From Legionella qingyii (GTDB lineage Bacteria > Pseudomonadota > Gammaproteobacteria > Legionellales > Legionellaceae): a stretch of 64,000 nucleotides of DNA. Positions 55,164-63,669 of this stretch are shown piece after piece (position 1 is the first letter of the stretch; each line of letters begins with the position of its first letter). The position numbers and the translations under genes are program-made. The stretch covers positions 62,001-126,000 of the forward strand of contig NZ_QHJG01000001.1 of the NCBI RefSeq assembly GCF_003184185.1, read 5' to 3'. Below the pieces are notes generated by a model. It worked only from the letters and a program-made list of their open reading frames with translations, was not told where the DNA came from and did not search any database.

Positions 55164-56474
55164 CTAATAATGATGCAAAACAGAGCAAAAAATATGGTGT
55201 GGATCATAAAGTTCTTTTAATTTAATCCAATCTGCATATCGTTCTTCAAAATGATTTTGCCAAAATTCTTTATCTGGAGAGTCCCCCAAATATCCAGAAA
55301 GATAGCGCTTGCCACCTTGGGGCAAAAAGAGTGAGTCCAAGTGTTTGATGGTTTCTAAACAACTCGGAATCAATGAGTTAGGTAATCCTGGATTCAGAAT
55401 CATGAAGGCAAAAACATCTTCATCTTTAGGTAGCTGCAAAAATCCAGCCGGAGCAAGGGGCGCAATCCGGGCAAGATGTACCACCGTAGCAAAGTGTAAA
55501 GGCAAAGTAGCCAATAACTCTTCTAGATTATTTAATTGTGAACCGGGTATGAAACATTCATACCATGGATGTTGTAATTCCCATTGCCCGGTTATTTGCA
55601 TTGCATTGAAACGTGAATCATGACGATGTAAATAAGAATGAATGGATTCATCTTGGCTATGTAACAAGCGCCAGGGTTTTAATCCTAAATCATGGAAATC
55701 AGGGGGTAAATTGTCATATTCTAGTGCTACATGAAGGGAATAAAACCATTGGGCAAAAGGTGCTCGCCCTTTTGTCGATAATTTCGCACCTTGTATTGCC
55801 GGGGTGCAAAATGATTCTACATAATCTGCTTTTGTTTGACACAAAAGCAAATCATTAAGCCATTCGTCCTTTTCTAAATAAATCAAGAAGAACGTTCTAA
55901 CATTTTTTAAACAAGGTCTTAATGCAATACAGGCTTTGGTTATCAGGCCAAAGCGTCCTTGTCCTCCTAAACAGGCTTGCGTTAAAGAGGATTGTTGTTC
56001 TGCTTGTATCAATTCGCCATTCGCTTGCACTATTTCTAGTGCTTTGACATGGGCCGTCACGCTACCGTATTTGAATGATGCAGCACCCATGCCGCCAGCA
56101 GAAAGAACACCTCCAACTGTTAAATTACAATTATGAGGGACTACATAAGGGGTCATAGATTGTTTTAACGAATTATCCAATAATGAGGCCCAAGACGTAT
56201 TTGCTTCAACCCAGATGGAGCTTGAATCAGCTTCTGAAGCATGATTGAAATGCTTCATATTAAGGAGCATGCCACCAGAGACAGCGAGCGATTGCCCACT
56301 CTGGCTCATTCCATTGCCACGGAGCGTGATGGGTAATTGATTTTCATGAGCATACTGTATAAATGATTGTAGTTCTGCGATTGTTTGAGGTTCAAAGGCG
56401 GCAATTGGATCAGAGTGAATCAGTTTGCCGAAATCTTCGCGAAAACAAACAAGCGAATGCCCATCGCTGAGCAT
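55164..56474 (-). CDS. FAD-linked oxidase (PCMH-type)
   Basis: 436 residues from ATG 56474 (frame open to 56591 within the upstream gene). The FAD-binding PCMH domain is clear: PITLRGNGMSQSGQSLAVSGG split over residues 40-60, NLTVGGVLSAGGMGAASFKYG around 100-120 and GGQGRFGLITKA. The His that carries covalent FAD in many relatives (GHS) is replaced by Met (GMS), so FAD is probably held without that bond. The C-terminal half resembles cytokinin-dehydrogenase-like and sugar oxidases only loosely. It lies downstream of the haem-oxygenase-fold gene with about 20 bases between, implying a shared transcript. Substrate unknown. Confidence 0.8.
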   Translation of the reverse strand: MLSDGHSLVCFREDFGKLIHSDPIAAFEPQTIAELQSFIQYAHENQLPITLRGNGMSQSGQSLAVSGGMLLNMKHFNHASEADSSSIWVEANTSWASLLDNSLKQSMTPYVVPHNCNLTVGGVLSAGGMGAASFKYGSVTAHVKALEIVQANGELIQAEQQSSLTQACLGGQGRFGLITKACIALRPCLKNVRTFFLIYLEKDEWLNDLLLCQTKADYVESFCTPAIQGAKLSTKGRAPFAQWFYSLHVALEYDNLPPDFHDLGLKPWRLLHSQDESIHSYLHRHDSRFNAMQITGQWELQHPWYECFIPGSQLNNLEELLATLPLHFATVVHLARIAPLAPAGFLQLPKDEDVFAFMILNPGLPNSLIPSCLETIKHLDSLFLPQGGKRYLSGYLGDSPDKEFWQNHFEERYADWIKLKELYDPHHIFCSVLHHY

Positions 56475-56493
56475 CGCTTGTCCAAACTTTTTT

Positions 56494-57255
56494 TTACACT
56501 GCTTTATGTGAAATGAGTTCCACTGGTTCTTTGTTTGCAGCATCTTGATGATTCCTTTGTTTTGCCAGTTCGAGTCTTCGATTACAAGCAATAATCAAGC
56601 CATCGAACATCTTGTTGAATGCATCGTAGCATCGGTCTACCATTTTTAAGGCTTCGCGGCGAATGTGAATGGGTACTTGTCTTGAAAACAAAGAGCGTTC
56701 CATTTCTTCTTCAAACAAGGCATGAGCCATTTCTACCTCCAAGTGTGATGTGGAGAAATATTTGAGATTTTTATCTTCCCCGGTTTTTTTCACTTGTTTT
56801 GAAACCTTTTCAAAAAATACATGTCCTGAGGATTCAATCGTTAAGAGCAGAACAATATTGAGAATTTCATCATTCGCTTTATATACTTCAGCTAAAATTG
56901 CATAAGCCGCATCGCGAGTTAATTGAGTTTCTTTACTGTAGAGCCAACTTACATCATTGGTATCATTTGCTGAATCGATATTGACTGCACCCATGTACTT
57001 TTTATCATGTAGAAACCATTTTTCATGACCTGCATCTTCGAGTCTGTGGTGACGAGCGACTTTTCGTAAATAAGGGTCGGTTACTCGTTCTTCGTTTATT
57101 CTTAAAATATCCTGGAACGTCATAGCCCAAAAGGTTAATTCAGGAACAAAATAGCCTAATTCTTTTAAACTTTTTAATTGTTCTAGTATTTCAAAAAAAG
57201 GATGATTCATGAATTCTTGTTGTTTGGAATCAATATAATCTTGTATGATTTTCAT
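56494..57255 (-). CDS. Haem-oxygenase-fold protein, possible diiron oxidase/oxygenase
   Basis: 253 residues, all helical. Two histidine/acidic clusters stand out: HHRLEDAGHEKWFLHD (about residues 65-80) and SHLEVEMAHALFEEEME (about 168-184). Their spacing resembles the metal-ligand helices of the haem-oxygenase-like diiron oxidase (HDO) superfamily (TenA/PqqC fold). Members carry out unusual oxidations such as C-C cleavage or N-oxygenation. I infer fold and possible metal binding only. ATG 57255 is preferred (GGAG 6 bases ahead). It sits between KMO and an FAD-linked oxidase on the same strand. Confidence 0.6.
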   Translation of the reverse strand: MKIIQDYIDSKQQEFMNHPFFEILEQLKSLKELGYFVPELTFWAMTFQDILRINEERVTDPYLRKVARHHRLEDAGHEKWFLHDKKYMGAVNIDSANDTNDVSWLYSKETQLTRDAAYAILAEVYKANDEILNIVLLLTIESSGHVFFEKVSKQVKKTGEDKNLKYFSTSHLEVEMAHALFEEEMERSLFSRQVPIHIRREALKMVDRCYDAFNKMFDGLIIACNRRLELAKQRNHQDAANKEPVELISHKAV

Positions 57256-57480
57256 AGCCATCTCCATGAGAAAATTTGTTGGACACTTCTAACAATGCAT
57301 TTCGCATACCAACTTTTTTTCTATTTTCCCTCAAAAAACTATGAAAAAAGGTCATTTATGCCCTTTTTAAATAAAAGGCAACTTGCTTCTGTCATTTATA
57401 TGAATAAATAACAATCTATATGTCAAAATTTTGGCAAAGCAGTCCCTTGAATTTTTTACATATTTTAAAATTCAAATCAA

Positions 57481-58821
57481 TTATGCCAATTTTTTGTCAT
57501 ATTGTTTTAACTTTTTCTCTACTTTATCCCAATCAATCTCTTCAATTCGCTCCACTTTATCGCATAGTTCATTTAAAAATTCCGCTTGTAATTCCCCATG
57601 CGCTTGCGCTTGTGCATAAGGGGTATTCGTAAACATCACCAAAACATGTTTTGAAACATAATGTTCTGGATAGCGATGCATTAATTCATGTTCCAATTGT
57701 TTTTTTAAGTTAAATCTTTTGTCTCTGATGTCAATTTGAATTTCATGAAAGTTATCCATAGACATTTGTGCGACCGCATCAGTATTTATTTTCCTTGAAC
57801 GATAAAATGCGGGCATTACTTCCTGCCAATCATCATGATATTGATCCAGAAGCTTATTCAAAATACGACAGTCTTCAAACGCACTATTCATTCCCTGGCC
57901 AAAAAAAGGAACAACACCGTGAGCCGCATCTCCTATTAGGAGGCATTGATCTTGGTAATACCATGGGTCACATTTAATAGTACTCATATTACCTGTAGGA
58001 TGTTGCGTAAATTCTTCAACTACATGAGGCATATCGACATAAGCATCTGGGAATGATTCTTTGAAAAAAGCATTAATTTTCAATTCATTATCCAATTCAG
58101 CAAAGCTGTTTTTTCCTTCATGCGGTAAGAATAGGGACCCTGTAATCGATTGATCAAGATTAGGATTGCCTAATAATAAAAAGGCTTCCCTAGGCCAGAG
58201 GTGTAAATGTTCGTGATTAAGGTGATTTTGGCCAGGCACTCCAATAGATAGCTCTTTATATCCATAAGGTAAGAAAGTACGCGATGCATGTACCAAATGC
58301 TTCGCCTGCAGGTGCTCACGAACACAGGAACCAGCACCATCAGCACCAATAAGCAGTTCATAGTTTTGTTTTAAAAAGGCGCCATTAGGTAATTCAAACA
58401 TAGCCATTTTATTCTCAACATCCACGTCAATGAGTTTCGTATTGAAGTTGAGTTTTATCTTGGGAAATTTCTCTACCTCAGAAAGCAATAATTTATTGAG
58501 TTCATTTCTTAGAATTGCATTAATGTATTCATCATGATGTCGGCCAAACGATTGAAATTTAATTTGTCCTTGAATCTCATGAATCGCACGAGCCCGCATG
58601 GGAACCATGAGTTTTTTCACCAGTGGCATGATCCCTACCCCTTCCATGCCAGTAATGCCACGGCATGATAAAGCCAGGTTAATTGAACGCCCATCATCTG
58701 CATGCATGAGTCGTACATCGGGGCGTGCATCAAATAATTCAAGTTTATAGCCTCTTTTGGCCAAATAGAGGGCAAGCAAGGTTCCCGCCAAACCCGAACC
58801 AATAATGGTTACTTCTTTCAT
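57481..58821 (-). CDS. kmo: Kynurenine 3-monooxygenase
   Basis: A 446-residue class A flavoprotein hydroxylase matching KMO closely: GxGxxG in TIIGSGLAGTLLALYLA, DGRSINLALSCRG, the DG motif in LLIGADGAGSCVRE, and CLLIGDAAHGVVPFFGQGMN with the FAD-ribityl Asp. Other KMO signatures are LPYGYKEL and FTQHPTGNMST. It makes 3-hydroxykynurenine from kynurenine using NADPH and O2. No tryptophan dioxygenase, kynureninase or 3-hydroxyanthranilate genes are in the window. It is the first gene of a minus-strand group with the haem-oxygenase-fold protein and FAD oxidase (226-base gap). Confidence 0.93.
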   Translation of the reverse strand: MKEVTIIGSGLAGTLLALYLAKRGYKLELFDARPDVRLMHADDGRSINLALSCRGITGMEGVGIMPLVKKLMVPMRARAIHEIQGQIKFQSFGRHHDEYINAILRNELNKLLLSEVEKFPKIKLNFNTKLIDVDVENKMAMFELPNGAFLKQNYELLIGADGAGSCVREHLQAKHLVHASRTFLPYGYKELSIGVPGQNHLNHEHLHLWPREAFLLLGNPNLDQSITGSLFLPHEGKNSFAELDNELKINAFFKESFPDAYVDMPHVVEEFTQHPTGNMSTIKCDPWYYQDQCLLIGDAAHGVVPFFGQGMNSAFEDCRILNKLLDQYHDDWQEVMPAFYRSRKINTDAVAQMSMDNFHEIQIDIRDKRFNLKKQLEHELMHRYPEHYVSKHVLVMFTNTPYAQAQAHGELQAEFLNELCDKVERIEEIDWDKVEKKLKQYDKKLA

Positions 58822-59105
58822 TCCAGTCTCCTTGGGACGATTGCAGTCTTAAGTGAACATATTGTTTTAATCCGGTGGGCATAAAGTATCCTCGCCCGTA
58901 CTGATATTCACTTCCGACGACAATTACTACGACTGCTTATCCATTAATAATCAATTCACCATAAAAAATACTCAAAATTACAGCGTAATTTTTACCAGCA
59001 AGAATCGTACCGATTTGAGAGATATCAGAAAAAATAGTAGGAAAATTTATAATCCCATAAGTCATTCCCAGTACAGTAAAGAATTGCTAATGGCGTTATA
59101 AAAAT

Positions 59106-61406
59106 TTAAATGTGTTGGCGAATAAAATCTTTTAAGTCTTCTGCTTTTTGAGGCATTGCAAAATAATAGCCCTGAGCATAGTCACAACCATGTTGCATGA
59201 TAAATTCACGTTGTAAATCAGTTTCAACTCCTTCGGCTAATACCTGTAAATTTAAGCTATGGCCTAAATTAATGATTGCTCTTGTGATTGCTGCATCATT
59301 TTCTCGATTGACTAACTCACTGATAAATGAGCGATCGATTTTTAATTTATCTACAGGAAACTGCTTGAGATAAGCTAAACTCGAATAGCCAGTACCAAAA
59401 TCATCTATAGCTAGTTTTGTCCCCATGTCTTTCAACGCATACATGGTTTCCACAGCATGTTTTACGTTATCAATAAGCAGGCTTTCTGTGAGTTCCAATT
59501 CCAGAAATTTGGCAGGTAAACCCGTTTCAAGAAGAATGTTTTCAATGACCTCCGATAAATGAGCCAGACGGAATTGTCGGCCGGAAATATTTACTGCTAC
59601 AGTTAATTGGTTATAACCTTGACGATGCCAACGTACAAGTTGACTGCATGCTTCTCGCAAAACCCACATGCCAATATCAAGAATTAAGCCATTTTCCTCG
59701 GCCATGCCTATAAATTCATTAGGAGGAACATCTCCTAAAATATGGCTATGCCAACGTAATAATGCCTCAAAGCCAATAATTTTATTCGTAGCCAAATTAA
59801 CAAAGGGTTGATACACCAGATGAAACTCATGGCGCTTAAGTGAGTCACGCAATGCATTGTCCAGTTGCATACGATTAATGATGCGCATATTCATTTCTTT
59901 ATCATAGGTACGATACGTATTACGACCGCTATCTTTAGCATGATACATCGATAAATCAGCACATTTCATTAACGATTCATAATCATCGCCATCCTTAGGG
60001 TAATAACTAATGCCTATACTGCCAGTGATTTTTAAATTATGTTGATCAATCTGAATCGGTTTAGCTATAGAGGTAAGTATTTCTTCTGCTTTTTGTTGTG
60101 CTTGCAGCTCAGTAGCAACGTCCTGTAACAAAACCACAAACTCGTCCCCACCTAAGCGGCAAACGGTATCAAAATCGTCAGTAGCAATCAGCAAGCGGTT
60201 GGATACGGCTTGCAACAGTCTGTCGCCAATGCTATGGCCCAAAGTATCGTTTGTCATTTTGAAGTGATCCAGATCGAGGAATAAGAAACCCAACATGGAG
60301 CCTTTTTTCTTGGCCAGTAAAATTGCTTGATCCACACGGTCGATTAATAAAACTCTATTGGGTAACTCGGTGAGCGAATCATGAGTTGCTTGTTGAATTA
60401 ATTGTTGTTCCATCTCACGGCGTTGGGTGACATCGTTAAGGATGCAGACATAATGCTTAACGTTATCAAATGAATCTCTGACTGGCGCTACACTCACTTC
60501 ACACCAAAAAACTTCACCACTGCGTCGATAACTTTCTAACTCTACTGTTTCTTCACGTAATTCCTTAATCGCTAAAGTAATCCGTTTATGATTCACATGC
60601 TCCACTTTACTACCATGTAAAAAGGATAGATTCTGTCCTAATATTTGTCTTTCGCTATAGCCTGTAATGCGTTCAAATGCTTTATTAACATAAATAATTG
60701 GCAAGTCGGGTTTAGAAATATCAAGAATCGCAACGCCATGTGTACTCGCCTCAATGGCTCGTTCTCGAATACGAAGTTCATCTTCTTCGAGCAATTTTTG
60801 GGTTATATCCCTGAAACTGTATACTCTGCCAACGATCTCAGCGCCTATTCGTTGCGGTTGGGTAAATCGCTCAAAAATTCGACCATCTTTAAAATGCAAA
60901 ACAGGTAGTTCTCCTTGCCACTCTGGATTTTCATAAAGATATTTTACATCAGCAATCACTGCTTCGGGGTTACTTAGTTGTTGCAAAATATATTCAAAAC
61001 CAATACTTTCAGTACCTGATTCCAACATATGGGAAGGTATACGCCACATCTCTACGAATTTTTGATTCCAATCAACCACTTGTCCTTTGCCGTTTACCAT
61101 CATAATGCCGTCAGCAGTTGATTCAAGTGTGGCACGCAATAGGGATAAAGATTTTTCCAGCTCTACATTCTTTTCAAGAATATCATGAGTTTTTACATTA
61201 ATATTTTCTGAAAGCGGCGCTTTAACAGAACGCTGAAATTCGGGTTGGGTGTGATACCATCGTTCAAGAAGGATGGATAGGTTAGAAGTGGGTGTAATTA
61301 TTCCTAATTCTTCGCATACATTAATAAGCGATGGTTCTCGGCCTTGCCTTTTAACTCGTTCCGCAGCCTCGGCCACCTCTTTGTAATCTAGTTTACGTCT
61401 TGCCAT
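59106..61406 (-). CDS. KfrA-like DNA-binding domain, two PAS, GGDEF and EAL
   Basis: 766 residues. Residues 1-70 (LDYKEVAEAAERVKRQGREPSL, then VCEELG and LERWYHT) look like a KfrA_N-type DNA-binding domain. A short coiled stretch leads to two PAS domains (about 90-205 and 215-335). GGDEF (350-510) has an intact RLGGDEFVVLL and EAL (525-766) has FEALLRW, DDFGTGYSSL and AEGVET intact, so both synthesis and breakdown of c-di-GMP are possible. It is cytosolic, with no membrane helices. The combination of a KfrA-type head and a dual c-di-GMP enzyme is uncommon. Confidence 0.88.
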   Translation of the reverse strand: MARRKLDYKEVAEAAERVKRQGREPSLINVCEELGIITPTSNLSILLERWYHTQPEFQRSVKAPLSENINVKTHDILEKNVELEKSLSLLRATLESTADGIMMVNGKGQVVDWNQKFVEMWRIPSHMLESGTESIGFEYILQQLSNPEAVIADVKYLYENPEWQGELPVLHFKDGRIFERFTQPQRIGAEIVGRVYSFRDITQKLLEEDELRIRERAIEASTHGVAILDISKPDLPIIYVNKAFERITGYSERQILGQNLSFLHGSKVEHVNHKRITLAIKELREETVELESYRRSGEVFWCEVSVAPVRDSFDNVKHYVCILNDVTQRREMEQQLIQQATHDSLTELPNRVLLIDRVDQAILLAKKKGSMLGFLFLDLDHFKMTNDTLGHSIGDRLLQAVSNRLLIATDDFDTVCRLGGDEFVVLLQDVATELQAQQKAEEILTSIAKPIQIDQHNLKITGSIGISYYPKDGDDYESLMKCADLSMYHAKDSGRNTYRTYDKEMNMRIINRMQLDNALRDSLKRHEFHLVYQPFVNLATNKIIGFEALLRWHSHILGDVPPNEFIGMAEENGLILDIGMWVLREACSQLVRWHRQGYNQLTVAVNISGRQFRLAHLSEVIENILLETGLPAKFLELELTESLLIDNVKHAVETMYALKDMGTKLAIDDFGTGYSSLAYLKQFPVDKLKIDRSFISELVNRENDAAITRAIINLGHSLNLQVLAEGVETDLQREFIMQHGCDYAQGYYFAMPQKAEDLKDFIRQHI

Positions 61407-61569
61407 GTTCCCTCACTCATTCCCCTCTCTGGACTAGCTAATGAATTAACTTATTACTCGAAGCCAGTTCAATTTTAATTATATACTCTTAATGGATTTT
61501 TGCCTAAAAAGAAATCAAGTGATTTATGAGATAATAAAAAAAGAGGACAAACAGACGTCACTAAGAAGG

Positions 61570-61589
61570 ATTCCCGCGTTTGCGGGAAT
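61570..61589. terminator. Hairpin downstream of the Gln-rich secreted protein gene
   Basis: ATTCCCGC (61570-61577) and GCGGGAAT (61582-61589) pair perfectly with a GTTT loop. Downstream of the minus-strand gene ending at 61599. The core is the same as in the palindrome at 50172-50272, so it may be a solo REP unit. Confidence 0.5.
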
Positions 61590-61598
61590 GGATTTTGA

Positions 61599-61946
61599 CT
61601 ATTTTTGGGGAGCAGGTACTGTTACAGGTTGAACTTGCTTCCCTGCTAATTGTTGCACTTGTGTGTTCACAGTTTGTATTTGGGTCTGCAATTGACTTTG
61701 TACTGTTTTTATCTGATTTTGCAGTTGGCTATTTAGTGTTTGTATTTGTTGCTGTAAATCATTTTGTACTTTTTGAATTTGTGCCTGGAGTTGCGTGTTA
61801 AGTTGTTGTGTCTGTTGCTGTTGCTGTGCTTGTAATTGCTTTAACTGATTTTGGATTTGCGTATTAAATTGTGCTATTTGATCATCAGCAAAAGCAATAT
61901 TGGCCAAAAAGACAGTACAAAAAAGTGATTTTGCTAAAATTTTCAT
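61599..61946 (-). CDS. Small secreted Gln-rich coiled-coil protein
   Basis: 115 residues. A signal peptide (MKILAKSLFCTVFLANIAFA, cleaved before DDQ) is followed by about 75 residues of almost continuous Gln/Leu/Thr heptads and a Pro-rich tail (VQPVTVPAPQK). About 40 percent of the mature part is Gln. It probably forms a periplasmic or outer-membrane-associated coiled coil. I cannot assign a function. Isolated gene. Confidence 0.7.
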   Translation of the reverse strand: MKILAKSLFCTVFLANIAFADDQIAQFNTQIQNQLKQLQAQQQQQTQQLNTQLQAQIQKVQNDLQQQIQTLNSQLQNQIKTVQSQLQTQIQTVNTQVQQLAGKQVQPVTVPAPQK

Positions 61947-62178
61947 TACTATTCCCTTAATTGAAAAAATAATCGGACATATTACTTTAACCTAATAAGC
62001 TATGAATTGACTAGGAGCAGTTGATAATTGCTTCATTAAAGACCAATCCGATGAGCGATCAAATGGTTGAAATGACAAGATTTACAATTAAGTTGCGTTA
62101 AAATAAATCATTGGTGGTGTTTACAAAAACTATATGCGCAAATAAAATCCAAATGCCTAATTATCTCCAGGAAAAGCC

Positions 62179-63105
62179 GTGCACGATCAATTTGAATATT
62201 TTAATCAGTTACCCAATGGTATACAGGGTGAAGTAACTAAGTTTCTACCAACCCAAGATTTAATAAACCTTTCTAAAGTCTCAAAAGCGAATGAGACCTT
62301 GTTTAAAACGAATCAGCACTTAAATCTATTATACAAGGCTCGAGAATTTCTTCATCATGTTGTTCGTGGAAATCATGCGGCGGTAGCAAAGATGCTTCAA
62401 AAGAATCCAGCTTTAATGTATATCAGGGGGCAAGTAACTGATTTATCAGGCCGAACGTTTACCAACATTAGTGGTTTTGAGTATTGTTTGTGGGCTTTAG
62501 ACAAGCATATGTGGACGAAGATGCTTGATTGTTTACCTAAAACAGCAGAAGGTGAACAAATCAAGGCGGTATTAAGGACACAATATCAAAGAATAAAAGA
62601 AATCGGTGTGACCTATGAACGTCATGGAGTCATCACACAATCGCCAGAAAAGCATTTTGATTTTGAAGGCACTATCATTAACCAACTTCAAGAGTATGTT
62701 AGTAGCGGTGAGGATAATCAATGGCGAATGGGTGTTGGTAGCGCCCAACAATTATTGCCGATTCATGTAGTTTATGAATACTGTAGTGAAACACCCTTTT
62801 TCCCCGTACCTGATTTTGTAAAACAACCCACGTCGGCAACAAAATTTTATAATTGGTTGAATGATGGCGAGCAAGAGTCTTGGTTTTGCGAGGGTTCTAA
62901 GTTGGGTGTTGATTTTGCGATATATAAGGCGATGATGCACGACGGGCGACTGGTATGCATTGGATTCGACGGGAAGGGATTGGCGGCGGCTTCCCATGAT
63001 TTAAATGCCATGAACGCGTTGTATCAAGTCAGAGCAAATGATTTTTGTGTGCTAGAAAATGAGCTCAAGCCATGTAACTTATCTAAAAATCAGTACAAGA
63101 ACTAA
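62179..63105 (+). CDS. F-box-like protein, candidate Dot/Icm effector
   Basis: 308 residues. The N-terminal 45 (FNQLPNGIQGEVTKFLPTQ, DLINLSKVSKANETLF) have the F-box pattern LPxE/Q...FL...DLxxLSxVS, which recruits SKP1-cullin ligases in host cells. A helical, ankyrin-like region follows with LLYKAREFLHHVVRGNHAAV and MLQKNPALMYIRGQVTDLSG, then FEYCLWALDKHMWTKML. That segment resembles ones I associate with other Legionella effectors. The C-terminal part is unassigned. GTG 62179 has AGGAAAA before it. F-box and effector roles are inferences from pattern. Confidence 0.65.
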   Translation: MHDQFEYFNQLPNGIQGEVTKFLPTQDLINLSKVSKANETLFKTNQHLNLLYKAREFLHHVVRGNHAAVAKMLQKNPALMYIRGQVTDLSGRTFTNISGFEYCLWALDKHMWTKMLDCLPKTAEGEQIKAVLRTQYQRIKEIGVTYERHGVITQSPEKHFDFEGTIINQLQEYVSSGEDNQWRMGVGSAQQLLPIHVVYEYCSETPFFPVPDFVKQPTSATKFYNWLNDGEQESWFCEGSKLGVDFAIYKAMMHDGRLVCIGFDGKGLAAASHDLNAMNALYQVRANDFCVLENELKPCNLSKNQYKN

Positions 63106-63220
63106 TATTCATTGAGCGCAGAGTATCTTGTTGTATTAGTTCAGCGGCATATCCTGCTGCTCGCCTATCCCAACAAACCTTCAAAAACCATAGGAATGGC
63201 GAACATACATTAATCGGCTG

Positions 63221-63610
63221 TTATACCCGTTTAAAACCAAGATAACTAAGGATTATTCCCAAAATCAGCTCAAATCCGGCAGCGCTATAGGCGATATTTT
63301 TATTCTGCATAAAGAGAAAAGTTGCATAATCAATATAGTGAGGATAAAAAATCATGCTTGCCCCTTTTAGCAATACGACCCAGCAAATAATGGTTATTAA
63401 AAGTCGCCAGTTACACTGCCAAATGTTATGGCTTACAACCATAAGTACCCCAAGAATAAGAGTCCAAAAACCTAGTACGAGCATTAAGGGCGCATTTTTA
63501 AGCAAGTCTTGGACGTAGATTGTAAACTGCTCCAAATTGAGAAACATCGCGAAACTAACAAGGATCAAATAAATCCCAAGAACTTTGCTTAAAAACTTTG
63601 ATTTGTCCAT
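63221..63610 (-). CDS. Small four-helix membrane protein
   Basis: 129 residues, four clear transmembrane helices (VLGIYLILVSFAMFL, LMLVLGFWTLILGVLMVV, LLITIICWVVLLKGASMIF, AAGFELILGIILSYLGF) and short loops. I do not recognise a family. Lone gene between two effector-like genes. Confidence 0.7.
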   Translation of the reverse strand: MDKSKFLSKVLGIYLILVSFAMFLNLEQFTIYVQDLLKNAPLMLVLGFWTLILGVLMVVSHNIWQCNWRLLITIICWVVLLKGASMIFYPHYIDYATFLFMQNKNIAYSAAGFELILGIILSYLGFKRV

Positions 63611-63669
63611 TTTTGATTATTCCGTTTTTATCTATATAGCTCAAGTGTAGCCCTTGATTAAAAGAAGTT

